Positions 24,771 through 36,649 are shown, counted from the stretch's first letter. The stretch is DNA of 64,000 nt from Lamellibrachia columna (GCA_963662155.1 OY759267.1:18965938-19029937); one strand, 5' to 3'. The notes: generated from the sequence alone by a model not told the origin. Program-made: numbers and translations.

Positions 24771-25638
24771 TACGTGTCTGTGCATATACGCAAAACCTGT
24801 ACTGGCGGATAGCAGAGCGTCTAGCTAACGCAGACGTGAATAGAATGAGACATTGTTCTGTTCATGCACAACGAATCATTAGCGCTATTGTGACGTTTGT
24901 CTTCCATTAATACCATTGTGTGTTACTGTCGCCTGTTTGTCGTCGATGAAGATTGCGTTGTTACGTGTAGCCACCAAGACTGTTAAGCACAGGCGGCTTG
25001 AAACGCAGTAGTTTACATAGTTAGTCGCAAGTGTTAATGGCTGATACAATCTCGGGTCGCCAAAAGTTTGTCAACAAAGGGGTCATATGACTAGTATCAA
25101 TGTATTAGTCATTGTTATGCTTCAGTGATGCATACAACACAATAACAAGACCGCAAAAGGTAGCAATTTAACCACAAGGGTACAACTACAGTTCAAGTTA
25201 CAAATGAAAACTGGGCGTATTTTTCGATGTTTAATATAAAACGATTATTACTTGCAGGTCAGTCATTACTGAAACATCGAAAACCTATAAACACCCATAG
25301 AAATGGCATAATTACAGCTATCAGAAAAGTCGCCTTTGTCGCAACAGTGAAATGTTTGCATTGTCACTGCACAGTTGACCATGTGCCAAAGAGGTACACC
25401 CAAATAATTGGGTCATGAGCTACACCCGCCTACGCGTGAATTAAGAGACCGTTGTGCGTGCGTGAGCTATTTGGCTGACTTCTGTTACTATGTCTGTTTG
25501 TTCGTGAATCATTACGTAATATTGAATACAGTGAATTAAGGGAACGTTGTGAGTACGTGAGCCATTTGGTTGACTTCTGTAGCTACGGCCCATTGTTCGT
25601 GAGCTGTGACGTAACGCCAACGCTCTTGTGTTGCATAA

Positions 25639-25840
25639 TTATTTGTCGCTTTCTGGATTGTGCGTAAAGATTGAGGAATTGGCTGTAGAGCCTTTACGGA
25701 AAGGCTCTTTAATCTGTAGAGTAAGGAGCTTTTCCGGAAGGCTGACCATCACTGGAAACGCTGAGCGTAATTTGGAATGGACAATCAGATCGAAAAGTTG
25801 ACCATCTAGGCCGGTGAACGGTACATCTTGAGTTGTGTTT
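25639..25840 (-). CDS. Orphan gene exon 4 with stop
   Basis: Phase 2 in. It encodes [20 protein letters not shown] through HNPESDK and a TAA stop. An open frame of this length with sensible composition stands out from its AT-rich surroundings. Confidence 0.6.
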
Positions 25841-26431
25841 CTGACAGCCTTTCACACAAAAGTATAATTGGTAGTATTGGATTGGTTCACTAAATTGGTT
25901 CACTAAATTATCTTTTTGCTCAGCGTTTTTTGCTTTCGGGGTAGATTGAGTATCGCGGCAACATTGCCACCCAAAGCAAAAAATCTTAAATCGTAACAAC
26001 GATTGACAACCTCACAATATTTATGGTTATAAAGTATCCCGCGCACACATTCAAGCTATAATAAACATATATTCAAATAATTATTAAATCGAAAAAACAT
26101 ACAAATGACTACCATCGTAAGAAACAATCAAAGGTTCACCCGGCCCGTCCGTAGAATTCCCGAGCCGAACATTGAACGCTACCACAACGGCTGGATATTT
26201 TGGTGTAAATATGGAGATTATCATTCCCAGATTTCACACCAGGATACACATTATATCCGGTAGATTCATGTTTATGTTACGCGTAGTATCCTCTAAGTTA
26301 TCCGACTAGTGCTTATGACAACTTAAACAATTCTACGCGTGGTATAAACATGAATCTACCGGACATATGTATATCGTGATGTGAAAAATGGGAATGTAAC
26401 TTACATATGTATGCCAAAATATCCACAAATA

Positions 26432-26515
<84 letters not shown>

Positions 26516-28614
26516 AAAACCTTCATGTTGGTCGATAAGTCGCTGTGTTTTGTTATCTCCGTCCCCCAACAGAGGTCTTCGGTCGTTACGCAGTCAGGCG
26601 CGGGCAGAGCCATAAATGTTAGCGTCGATGACCGGGCAGCCACGTTTAGTCATTTTGTTATATAAGCTAGCCAGCCCAGAATTTGACTTCAAAGTGTCGC
26701 CATAAATGACAGGGGTCATGCTGTTTTGTTGTTTTCCGATGTTTAGTGTTCACTTTGCAAACGCCCAATAACAAATGATTGGCTTTGTGCGACTATGTTC
26801 GCCTTTCACGGAGGGCAGGTTGTTCGGACGTGACTTGCGTTAATTGCTGCGGTGATCTAGTCGTTTTGCATTGGGTTACTGCGCCCACATAGCGACGTGA
26901 CCATATCACCCGGCTAGACCGTACAGTGAGATTTGACTGGGCACGTTATCTCAAACATCAAATAAACGACAGAAGCAAATAATTTGATAAACATCTGACA
27001 TGTAGATTGTAAACAGTGCACGAACGATCAGCCAAAGGGTTCTTTGGCCATGCGCCATCTCAACAGCTTGCTGCTTTAGATGACAATCTTGTTTAATATC
27101 GTTTAAAGACAGTCGTTTCGGTGAAATGTCGTTTTCTTGGTTGTTAAACGTTCACGGTCATTCTGCACCCCAATAACTTAACCATGCGAAACCCCAAGGT
27201 TCACAACGCATGTATTCACGTTCACCAAGTACAAACCTATAAATACCCGCTTTCATTGTATTTAACAATGCATCCAATTTTGTTGGAGCTGAGCTTTCAA
27301 TAAGTCACGAAATTGTGCAGTAATCAAAACAATTACTAACGAGTGACGCCAACTAAATCACGGAAAACGGCAGTCAACACAACCTCAGGTGATATTACCC
27401 CGTGGGTAGATTAGATTAACAATGACGTCAGACGTGGCCCGTGGTTCATTCGAGGTCTATTGTGGTTTCTTGTGCGTAAATTCAATGCGGAAATCACGAT
27501 GCTTAGTTAATGTACATTGGGTAATAATAGAAATAATAACTTTTATTTGTATAGCGCCCTATATCCGGATATCAAACCTTTTCAGAGGCGTTTAAAATAC
27601 AACATTTGTAAAACATAATCGCTACAAAAAATAGATATAATACGGAATTTACATTTACATTTGTAAAGAAATAAATTATGTAAAATAAAGTATCGGCTAA
27701 ATACTGAGTAAACACAGGCAATGACATCAACTGTTAACTAAATACTACGGTAAGAATCTAAAGATATAGTATACCCACTCTTCTATATGAAATATGATCG
27801 AACATTTTGTCGTAAGCTTCAGCTGTCTCTGTTTCTCCATTTCTCTCTCTGCCTATTTCGTATATGGTGCCTGTTCCTGCTCCCTCGTAAAAATGTACAA
27901 TCTTATATGGTATCGAATCCAGGTGTTGACATTGTTTAGTGACATTTTACATTTATCCCCAGACCTGTTCATTCCAGCGCCAACTCGACTTCAACGTGAA
28001 CCATTCAGCCACGCTGCAATTACTGCGCGAAGATTATTCGTTCACATATCCACCATTGTATTTAGCTATGTGCAGCAACGGCATAAAATACAGTATAGTA
28101 GTATTGTGACAATCACACAGAGTGAGTTGTGACCACAATACACTGCCATATTGTGTCGAAGATTGTCACATACCAATGACGCCGTTGAAACCGTAAGGCG
28201 GTAATCCCATTGACCGAATACGTTTCTGATCGCCTGCTATTTCAGTTGTGTTAACTGTGTATATTTTATACACTATCGATCCTTCATCCACAGCCAACTG
28301 CAGCCTGTAATGTGCTCCACTACGCTCGTCCGACTGGATGCTGCCGTGAAAACAACCTTCATTGCTCGAGGATCACTAAGAATCGTCTAATAGCAAGGTA
28401 GCCGACAATATAACACAAAAGAATGTTTGTTGACATTTCACATAACAACAATTTTCAAATGTTTACGGTTTCCATAACCTCAGCAAAGAAACCAACTTCA
28501 AGAAGGAACTATTCATTGTATGTAAATTGAAAAAGAACTAACCTGTGTCGTGCTCGGCGTTGTCCAAATGACGATGAAAGCTAGTAGCAGAAACACAGAC
28601 AATTTACCCGTCAT
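25639..28614 (-). CDS. Orphan secreted protein, 173 residues, four exons
   Basis: Four exons join in frame: 28543-28614, 28174-28333, 26103-26190 and 25639-25840. Phases are 0, 1 and 2, donors GTTAGT, GTATGT and GTATGT, acceptors ATCCAG, ATCCAG and TGTCAG. Residues 1-24 are a signal peptide ([20 protein letters not shown]). The mature part has no cysteine at all and four N-glycosylation sequons (Asn52, Asn89, Asn108, Asn161). Its middle alternates hydrophobic beta-like stretches ([36 protein letters not shown]), and the tail is basic/Ser-rich. I do not recognise a family. The gene lies upstream of the astacin gene in the same orientation. An alternative exon 3 donor (GTAGTC, 10 nt earlier) breaks the frame with exon 4. 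The phase consistency and protein-like composition make the model likely, but no homologue was checked. Confidence 0.6.
26103..26190 (-). CDS. Orphan gene exon 3
   Basis: Phase 1 in, phase 2 out. It encodes [20 protein letters not shown] and LIVSYDGSH. The intron before it carries a SINE core and an inverted repeat. Confidence 0.55.
26248..26370. repeat. Inverted repeat, arms about 35 nt
   Basis: CCGGTAGATTCATGTTTAT (about 26258-26276) is the exact complement of ATAAACATGAATCTACCGG (about 26344-26362). The pairing continues through ACGCGTAG on the inner side. Confidence 0.8.
26434..26513. repeat. (GT)n-(AT)n microsatellite
   Basis: Short GT run followed by alternating AT. Confidence 0.95.
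27530..27680 (-). repeat. Possible SINE/LINE 3' tail
   Basis: TTTTATTTGTATAGCGCCC followed by TATATCC is a motif commonly seen at the antisense end of metazoan SINE-like repeats. No head was identified. Confidence 0.35.
27940..28110 (-). repeat. SINE core fragment
   Basis: CCTGTTCATTCCAGCGCCA, CCACGCTGCAATTACTGCG and TTCGTTCACATATCCACC match the SINE bodies at 36.2 and 55.4 kb. The tRNA-like head is missing. Confidence 0.6.
28174..28333 (-). CDS. Orphan gene exon 2
   Basis: Begins at [18 protein letters not shown] after a TTTTCACGGCAGCATCCAG acceptor. Phase 0 in, phase 1 out at GTATGT. A stronger-looking upstream AG (ATTAG) leads to a stop in phase 0 and was not used. Confidence 0.6.
28543..28614 (-). 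CDS. Orphan gene exon 1: signal peptide
   Basis: Twenty-four codons from ATG to a GTTAGT donor, phase 0. The hydrophobic core is [11 protein letters not shown]. Confidence 0.65.
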
Positions 28615-28619
28615 TGTCT

Positions 28620-29520
28620 CTTCGTTCGGCTTGTGTTATAAATTGTATATATATATATATATGTCTTCAAGGCTTGTTAACGTAAAACGATCTGAATTCG
28701 TCGAAAAGTCTGAGCCGAATACTTCAACGCGGATATACAGCAGCGTTGTGTCGCAGTAGCAGCAATTAATGTACTATGACTGGTCCATACCTACGGCAGT
28801 ATTTATGCTAACTGCGTCGCCGCAGCTGATCACTAAGCGCATTCCGGGGTTAGGCCTCGCGTGACGGACACGCTTGGCTGCATCCATGAGTCAGTTGCGA
28901 AGGATTGTGCCGCCGCCGCCAGCAACGGCCGAACAGTGGACGCCAAACACAGATGCAGTCACGGTTGTATGCACGCGCATGAGAAATTTCACTGATACGA
29001 CGAAACGCGGAAGAGTGACTCAGACAGGACTAGTACACGGACATACAGAGCACGTTCACTCGGCACGTAGTTGTGGAGGTGGATTTGAATGTTACGTTTG
29101 TCATTAAGGCGATATTATTAGGTTCGAACAACACTGACATGACAGATATGTTGAAAGGTTCAGCCTACCAAAATTACCCCCGCGATAAGTTCAACTGATG
29201 ATTAAATCACCGATGTAGTTAAGTACTACAAATGATGCTGACCGACTCATTCAATTGTACAGGTTAATCTATCAATAATGCAAGTGTGTCGTTCGTGTTG
29301 TATATGGCATTTGTTTGCATACGAGTCTAACAATATGTCAACCAGTTGTAACTGTGATAATCTGTGTCGTGATGATGTTTCTTGTTCTTGATGGGGAAAA
29401 GGCAATCAATGGCAACATTATTTTTAACATCATTTTAATGATGATGGTCTTCATCAGTTTGAATGTTGGTAGGTTAGAATAAATGCATTTTGCTAGTCGT
29501 GTAAATATGCATAATCGACA
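28620..29520. other. Upstream region of the orphan gene
   Basis: Apart from the possible TATA region, no exon or mobile element recognised. A 77-codon plus frame at 28874-29104 has no support. Confidence 0.4.
28636..28664 (-). promoter_or_regulatory. Possible TATA region of the orphan gene
   Basis: An alternating TA run and a TTATAA lie 20-50 nt upstream of the ATG. The run is also a short microsatellite, so promoter function is only suggested by position. Confidence 0.25.
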
Positions 29521-29529
29521 CATGCTACT

Positions 29530-30140
29530 GTTGTTGTTGCTCTCTTCTTTATCCCTGTAGTCCTGGGTGAGGTTGGCACCGATACCGGCCGTCAACCCCT
29601 CTTCGTCGACCTTACCTCTTCCATTCTTTCCATATGTCCAGCCCACTATAGCCTGCTCCTAACCAGCTTCCTTCGTGAGAATCTCTCTCACACCAACGTT
29701 CTCCACCAGCTCTTCTCACTGAGTTATTCTCGCAAACATGCAGTTTCTCTTGTTGCATTTCTGTCATCGCCATGGTCTTTATGCCGTATGTATAGGCTGA
29801 TGTTACATATGAGCTAACCACCTTTCCTTTTAGCTTCCGAGATATATGTTTATCTACCATCACCCTTCCACTTTCCTCCGTGAACTCGCCCCAGCTTGTG
29901 TTCTCCTGCGAATTTCCGAGTCCGTGCTACCGTACCCGCAAACCGCTACACCCAGATATACAAAGCTGTCTCGTTGGTTCAGTTTCTTCCCATCCAGTTT
30001 TATATCAACATCTTTTTCTGCTGTTCGACCGAAAGCGCCTCCGTCTTCTCTAGACTTACTCTCAGTCCATGTCTGCCAAAGATTTCCTTTCACTCTACCA
30101 ACCGTCCGCTACTACTGCCAGGTCATACCATATACACTAT
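29530..30140 (-). pseudogene. LINE reverse-transcriptase 3' half, relic
   Basis: Minus strand: YDLAVVADGW (decayed YADDLAVVAD), KKLNQRDSFVYLGVAVCGYG, IRRRTQAGASSRRKVEG, DKHISRKLKGKVVSSYVTSA and YGIKTMAMTEMQQEKLHVCE, then frameshifted VRESLT-like text. The 3' end CTACAGGGATAAAGAAGAGA matches the end of the copy at 53.4-54.07 kb, so both belong to one family. Confidence 0.8.
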
Positions 30141-31030
30141 CATTATGTCTTATCGCATGTATTGCAATGGCGCAAGTATTGTAAGTGATATACTTCCTTC
30201 TTGCCCTTTTGTCAACATTTTATAATATGACATTACTAACTCAATTGTGATTTTCTGCCTTGAAATCAACTTAATTAATTCAATCATTCATACTATTTAT
30301 TAAAAAGTTAATTGGATAAACGCATAACATTCCGACGATGATATTCTGGAAGTAGATGAAAATTTTACAAGGCATTGTGAAAGGGGAGAGAAGAAAGGTG
30401 TTGCTGTCACATGATGCAGAGTACTACATTTGGTCACGTTTATTTTAGTATAGTGATCACAAACAAAACAAGCATTAAACAAATATTATTTAATAATTTC
30501 TTGAATCCAGTAGAAGTTTAATCGTGAAGAAACGGACATATCTTTTATGTATAATACTGCTATTATCCGTTATTAGAGTCCTCTGCCACTATTCATTTCG
30601 ATCCATTCATTTGTGCCACTACTGTCTACTACTACTATTTCAGTCCATCTCCTATTTGCTCTTATTGTTTCGGGTTTCTTTGTTATCATTCATATAAAAA
30701 TACTAACAATACAAAAACTTCCTTTGTGCCTAAATCCTCGGAAATCCGAGCTCAGAGGTTCATCAAAACAAAAGGATTACTCAATTTCAAAATATGTATA
30801 CAGTGTGCAGGGGAATAACAGAGAACGTGTATAGCTTGCACAGCAAACGAAGCCACTAACAGGAACAGTTAATGTCTGCAAAACAAAGAAACACTCTTCT
30901 GAGAGGATTTATTCTGGCATTGCAAGCACTGATGCGCAGCAGCTGAAGCAGTTGCGGATTGTAAAATAAGGACAAAGCCTGTCATTTAAAAAGGTTTGGT
31001 CTGATGTTGAAGTTTTTGTTGTATGACGAA
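30141..31030. other. AT-rich stretch without recognised features
   Basis: No protein-like frame, RNA gene or clear repeat was seen. Confidence 0.4.
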
Positions 31031-31264
31031 AATACTGAAATAAATGTGTGACCAACTGTCGCACTCTGTATTGTCTAGCCAAATGTCACGTGACAGCAAA
31101 CCAGGACAGAGATCGGTGGCGGCTGGTAGTTGATCAGTCATCCAGACTTGTACACGTACAATCGCCTCGGTCAAGGGACGGAATGTAAAAATGAGATGGC
31201 GGTGGTTGCAGTGTACAGTTGTCCAAATGCATATTAAAATATTTTCACGTCCCATTGTGCAAGT

Positions 31265-31800
31265 AGCCAGTTGTCCACTTCACTTTGCAGATGATGTAAT
31301 TGTCTGGTGTCCAGTTGATCTGGAACTACCGTCCTACACCTGCGACGTATGGTCAGCTACACCTGTTGTCAATCAACACACGGTGCTACCACGAAGAACA
31401 CCTGGTGTTGTTGTTAAACACCTGTAATTAGCAGGTGGTTGTGGTCTAGTGACCACCGACAAGTGCTCTTCTTCAGCACCATATGCGTTGACCGCCGTTG
31501 ACCATGTATATTTTACACTATGCGCATATACGATGTGAACATTATTATTGGATACAATAAGTGGTCAAATGCTAATCCCAAGCCAATCAGTCTTAAATTA
31601 TCAAATTGTCCAAATATCTCGTGTGTCGACGTCCAGGTTTGAGAGTCCACTTTGCACGTATATGTAATTGTCCGCTGTCCAGTTGATCGTGGACCACCGC
31701 TCCACACCTGCGACACCACACGATGCTATCACGATGAACACCTGTTGCAGACACGTCTGAGGAGCAGGTGGTGTGGTCAAGTGACCATCAACACGTGTAC
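31265..31800. repeat. Direct duplication, two diverged copies
   Basis: 31270-31480 and 31640-31800 share GTCCACTTTGC/GTCCACTTCAC starts, TAATTGTC, GTCCAGTTGATC, CACCTGCGAC, AACACCTG and GCAGGTGGT in the same order. Confidence 0.7.
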
Positions 31801-32351
31801 AACCATTTTTGTACGTTTTGCACTAAGTTCAATTATGCACACTTTCGGTATAAACATTGTCAATTAATGGGTACGCAAACTTATTTTACAGGATATGATT
31901 AAGGGGTCAAATGTTAAACCCAAATCCCTTCGGTTGTGGTTTTAAACGTTATCACGCCCCTGGGGCGAACGGCTCGGGAAACGAATGGCTACAACGATAA
32001 CGTTTGCTAAATAACCGAGCCGAAGCACGTAAGCATAGCTGTTGACCAGTGAAACCAACAAAGCACTGCACTCGTTGATCCGTCGTGTAAATACCAGAGG
32101 TGCGTAAGCATAGCAAATAACACTAGATATCGCTCAAGCGTGACCGAGTGCAATGACACGTAGGCCTACAAACCGAGGGACTATAACAATAGGAAACATT
32201 GAACCGGACGTGATGCAGGTTTCCGGTTGTATTGTTTTTAGCACCAATAAACATTCGTGTCGCCTCTGATTTAATGTCGGTGACTCAGATATAGGATATC
32301 CTGATCTGACACATTTTGATAACAAGTGAAATGCATTAACATCGGCTGGTG

Positions 32352-33842
32352 TAACAGCATACCCCCCCCCCGGATAGCTTCCCCCAGTGAGGAAGATGCC
32401 CTAGGATATCTCCCCCCACCCTGGATATCTTACCCCTTCCCAATAAACAAGTTGTCTTAACTCCAAACTATTCCCCCCACTAAAATCAAGAATATGGTGC
32501 AATTAAATCAATATTTATTAAAAAATTCATTATGTAACGACTTACAATTATCACAAAAGAGTTCACGTGCGATAAATCACAAAAGCAGTCTTTTATCTCT
32601 TGCAATTATCACAACAAAATCTCATCCAAAATCATTCACCAACTTGAATACATTAATATATTAAGTGTCTACTATTATCACACAAATTGCACGCCCACAA
32701 AAAATAGTACATTAAGTGCCTCAGCCCATATTGTTTCATGGTAATTCAAGTTATGGGGTATCTGCTTTATTGTGTGCTATGTTAAATTTGACATTTGGAA
32801 AGCCCGTACTTCTCATAAAAGCATTATTAAAATGCACTATGAAACAGTCCTGGTCAAGATAAGTATGCTATTTAGTCATTAACCAAAATAAATTGTACAG
32901 TTCTAAGGGAACTTTTCTATAGAATAAATAATTTCTTTGTATCAATAGGCCACATTTTGCGAGAAGTCTAATTATTACCTTCTCTACTACATCGAGGATA
33001 TGTGGCTCGTGTCTCTTGTCAATGCTTTGAGAAGAGAGATGTGTGTTGTTGAGGCAGCCGACCATGATTAACTCAGTGCCTTGAGAAAGAGCTGAGTGTT
33101 TTGTTGTTGAGGCAGCCGATCATGATTAACTCAGTGCCTTGAGAAAGAGCTGAGTGTTTTGTTGTTGAGGCAGCCGATCATGATTAACTCAGTGCCTTGA
33201 GAAAGAGCTGAGTGTTTTGTTGTTGAGGCAGCCGATCATGATTAACTCAGTGCCTTGAGAAAGAGCTGAGTGTTTTGTTGTTGAGGTGGCTGATCATGAT
33301 TAACTCAGTGCCTTGAGAAAGAGCTGAGTGTTTTGTTGTCGAGGCAGCCGATTATGATTAACTCAGTGCCTTGAGAAAGAGCTGAGTGTTTTGTTGTTGA
33401 GGCAGCCGATCATGATTAACTCAGTGCCTTGAGAAAGAGAGATGTTTGTTGTTGAGGCAGCCGATCATGATTAACTCAGTGCTTTGAGAAGAGAGATGTT
33501 TGTTGTTGAGGCAGCCGATCATGATTAACTCAGTGCCTTGAGAAAGAGCTGAGTGTTTTGTTGTTGAGGCAACTGATCATGATTAACTCAGTGCCACGAC
33601 GAGAGACTTATCAAAATTAAACCAGGAATCACTTCATATCATTTATTCATTCGTAAATTTATAACGTAATACATATAAACACACACAGTTTTCTTGCAGA
33701 ATAACATATAGTAGATATTATTCTGTCTCATATTTGCTAATTATAAACTGTCTTGCATAAGAACAGATATGCACACACATTTATAAAGGGGGAGATATCC
33801 TGGGTGGGGGGCACCCTATGGCATCCCCCCTAGGGGGTATGA
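32352..33842. mobile_element. Possible non-autonomous DNA element with C-rich inverted ends
   Basis: Left end ATACCCCC...GATGCCCTAGGATATC then CCCCCCACCCTGGATATCT. The right end on the complement reads ATACCCCCTAGGGGGGATG then CCATAGGGTGCCCCCCACCC and AGGATATCTCC. These are imperfect inverted repeats of roughly 40-75 nt. No target duplication was found. The inside is AT-rich flanks around a 58-bp satellite, with no coding capacity. Confidence 0.45.
33005..33605. repeat. 58-bp tandem repeat, about ten copies
   Basis: Unit GAGGCAGCCGATCATGATTA, then ACTCAGTGCCTTGAGAAAGA, then a GTT-rich end. Three shorter variants replace AGCTGAG by GATG. Confidence 0.95.
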
Positions 33843-34556
33843 CTACAACACTTAATGTATAATTGCCTATGCCAAGCGGTTCCATACTTCTGACCATTTC
33901 ACAGTCATTAATTAAATGTCTGTCAAATTAACGGATGTTTCCAGCTATACATATGACGACACTTGGATCAAGGTTGAATTTGTCATTGAACATCGCACTT
34001 GCTCGGATTACTCCAATATCCTGTTGTGTTAAAACTTTTACTTTTTGATAGCATATTGTTTATTTTACATTGTACTACAAGAGCGTAATGTAGTGTAAGC
34101 GTCAGTAAAACAAAATACACGGACACCAGTCTTCGATAGAACATCCTTCAGGGCTTGCGTTCTATTGACCACTTATTTCTAACTCTTTATTTCCGTTTCT
34201 GGTCATAGTGTCAAAGAGGTGCTGTTTACTCACTAATTAATGCGTCTTCTGAACGAAGCGTGACAAGTCAGGACGTTGTTAAATGTGCGTGACGGGGTAC
34301 GCTTCACAGCTGTCGAAAACCCTATTGTTGTTTAGAATGACAACACCGTAAGATATACCACATCCCGTTACAGTCACATTCACAGGCTCCACCGCAAATG
34401 GCGGATCCAAGATGTAGCCTTTGGGGGATGGGGGATCACGAGAATCAGGGTAATAAATCTTCTTCGTCTTACTTTAAACTTACAACAACAAGTGACGAAC
34501 AACTATTTAACTAATTTTACTGTGGGTGCCCCAACAGAGATCCGCTCCTGCTTACA

Positions 34557-34558
34557 TA

Positions 34559-34597
<39 letters not shown>
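34557..34597. repeat. (ACGC)n microsatellite, unit A
   Basis: Corresponds to the longer CA/ACGC tract of unit B and the CACACG tract of unit C. Confidence 0.9.
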
Positions 34598-35042
34598 TCA
34601 CTCACACGCTCATGATGGACCCCACAGGCATATATATCATATTTAGTAGCAGTGACGTAGAGTGGGTTGTCGGTGCCTCGGGTGCCAAACACAATTTGGC
34701 ATCTCCACGATACATATGTGTCATATTTCCCCGTCAGAGCCAACTGAACCGGTTATGGTACCGCGCAGTTTGAAATTGACTTGCACGAATATAATTACTA
34801 AACTTTATTTGATGGACCTGGTAGGGTAGTACACTATTGCAAATAATTCTGAATACTAACAGTTAAATTCACTCTTTTATTTGATATGAACTGTGAATTG
34901 TTTACGGTAAAATCAATAATGATTCACAAATAAATAACGAATGAACATATTTACAAACACTTGATCGAAGTTTACCTGTTGTACTGTCTTCCTCTATGCT
35001 GAGGAGGGCCAAGTCACCGAGGTGGTCTTGTCCCAAAGACGC

Positions 35043-35460
35043 TCACAGATACGTAAATATTAACGTCAACTTATTGAAAAAGCATTGACAGCCGGCAACT
35101 GACACTGCTATCGTGACCAGAGTATGTAGTGCGACGCGCCGATTCGGGAATACATTTTTATCGTAAGCGAAAGCAGCTCCAGTGGAGAGGTCACTTCGCT
35201 GTCGTGGCGTTTTAACGAGCGTTCTACAGTCGCAGGTCTCTGCATAGAGTTCGGTTCCATCGATATCGGTGTGATAGACTATTCCAAGATCCTCACAGTT
35301 TTGACGGAGAGTAGCAACAGTAGAATCCTGGTGCTCAACTTCCATGATATGTGTCATGTCCAGCAGAAAACCAAATTTGACATTCAGTTTCTTGAGACGA
35401 GTGAACCTCTTAACCATTTCCTGGTGGAGCCGATCCAGAGTTGACCGTCGATTTGCCCCC
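35043..35460 (-). pseudogene. hAT transposase C-terminal fragment, unit A
   Basis: Minus strand: LDRLHQEMVKRFTRLKKLNV, FGFLLDMTH, DLGIVYHTDIDGTELYAET and FPNRRVALHTLVTIAVSVAG, then CFFNKLTLIFTYL. This is the dimerisation region of ZMYM1-like hAT transposases. A CGA to TGA change after TYL stops the frame, although the DNA beyond still encodes SLGQDHLGDLALLSIE. It is interrupted upstream by a CA microsatellite. Confidence 0.8.
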
Positions 35461-35464
35461 CCCC

Positions 35465-35542
<78 letters not shown>
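35457..35542. repeat. C run and (CA)n microsatellite
   Basis: A run of C followed by CA repeats. In units B and C the same site has only a short CA stretch. Confidence 0.95.
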
Positions 35543-35545
<3 letters not shown>

Positions 35546-35884
35546 CGCCCGGGAGCAAGTGCACCCCTTGCCCCCGGGTCACTAGGCCATTGTCTAGTAG
35601 TTACGCAGAACTGGTACATGCATTAGACCCACGGCAAACTCATTCCGCAGCCAACTCGTAACAACTACCATAATCAGCTCATCGGCGTAGTTATTTCACT
35701 GCTAAGTGGGCTATTGGCAAACATTTGGTTCGGTCATCCGTGCATAATCTGCAAAACACACATGCGCACGCGCACGCACGCACGCACGCACGTACGCAAA
35801 CACATCCACACGCTCACACACTCACATACTTGCACATACCCATGGTATATAAAAAGGTATGGAGTATGAATGACACATTTAAAA

Positions 35885-36375
35885 AGGTGAAGGTGCGTTC
35901 ATATGTAGCGCAGTATCCAGTTCTTGGGACTGTTCAAAGTCCTTACACTTCACCCCGGCAGACCTGTTCCTTTACACTTCACCCCGGCAGACCTGTTCCT
36001 TTACACTTCACCCCCGGCAGACCTGTTCCTTTACACTTCACCCCCGGCAGACCTGTTCCTTTACACTTCACCCCGGCAGACCTGTTCCTTTACACTTCAC
36101 CCCCGGCAGACCTGTTCCTTTACACTTCACCCCGGCAGACCTGTTCTTTTACACTTCACCCCCGGCACACCTGTTCATTTCAACGGCACATCGACTTCTC
36201 AGCCACACTGCAATTATTCCACGAAGACTGTTCGTTCACATATCCACCTCAGTCTGTATCCAGGTACTCTTTTATACAGCTGAGTGGACAAGGGCAACGT
36301 GGGGTGAATGAAAAGGGGATTCGAACCCGGGTTATCTCGATTGAGAGACCGACGTTCTAACCACTACGCCACAGC
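35885..36375 (-). repeat. tRNA-derived SINE, unit A, with internal minisatellite
   Basis: On the minus strand the head has a consensus pol III A box (TGGCGTAGTGG, 36361-36371) and B box (GGTTCGAATCC, 36317-36327). The body includes GTGAACGAACAGTC. The part toward 35940 is expanded into a 30-bp array. A short second copy of the tRNA-like head follows at about 36384-36448. Confidence 0.8.
35945..36175. repeat. 30-bp minisatellite, about eight copies (unit A)
   Basis: Unit CTTCACCCCCGGCAGACCTG then TTCCTTTACA, with 4/5-C length variants. Confidence 0.95.
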
Positions 36376-36649
36376 GCCGTTTGTTATCTCGATTGTTATC
36401 TCGATTGAGAGACCGACGTTCTAACCACTACGCCACAGCGCCGTTTGTTTCAATATAGACCACGCGGACCAGTAGATCCGATAAGTAAATTATAACGCTA
36501 ACGATAGATTTGTATCATAAACATGATGCACCAACTACTACTAACACTGCACTAATTTTGGACACGGAGTACACAGATGAATATGAATAATGGCTTACTA
36601 TTACCCTTCCCCAAACAAAACTAGACACGTCGATCGCAACTGTGGGACG

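Larger units (their letters stand above)
21680..25638. other. Intergenic region between the two minus-strand secreted-protein genes
   Basis: Presumably contains the astacin-gene promoter; no clear TATA box is seen. A short TCTG repeat lies at 21697-21716 in the probable 5' leader. Two diverged repeat pairs occur (22166-22235 with 22245-22310, and 22490-22560 with 23800-23870). A LINE-like tail and the 19-bp array are listed separately. Confidence 0.5.
26191..28173. other. Intron 2 of the orphan gene
   Basis: No further exon recognised. It holds an inverted repeat (26248-26370), a GT/AT microsatellite, a possible SINE tail and a SINE core. Confidence 0.5.

Noticed and set aside
25709..25999. 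96-codon minus frame starting [14 protein letters not shown]
   Set aside because: It overlaps orphan exon 4 in another frame; the exon frame is longer after the acceptor and fits the splice phases.
28174..28398. Alternative exon 2 of the orphan gene starting at the ATTAG acceptor near 28388
   Set aside because: In the required phase it hits a TAG within 38 codons; the ATCCAG acceptor at 28334 keeps a full-length frame into exons 3 and 4.
28874..29104. 77-codon plus frame MAASMSQLRR
   Set aside because: No domain, codon signal or splice context; left as upstream sequence.
33005..33605. CRISPR-like array
   Set aside because: The 58-bp units are contiguous with no unique spacers, and the genome is a metazoan one; the same holds for the other arrays.
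35725..36360. 211-codon plus frame with CSFTLHPRQT repeats
   Set aside because: The 30-bp array inside an antisense SINE; repeated at 41740-42180.
36300..36450. A genuine tRNA gene
   Set aside because: A and B boxes are present, but the sequence does not close an acceptor stem and continues into a SINE body; it is duplicated in unit C.
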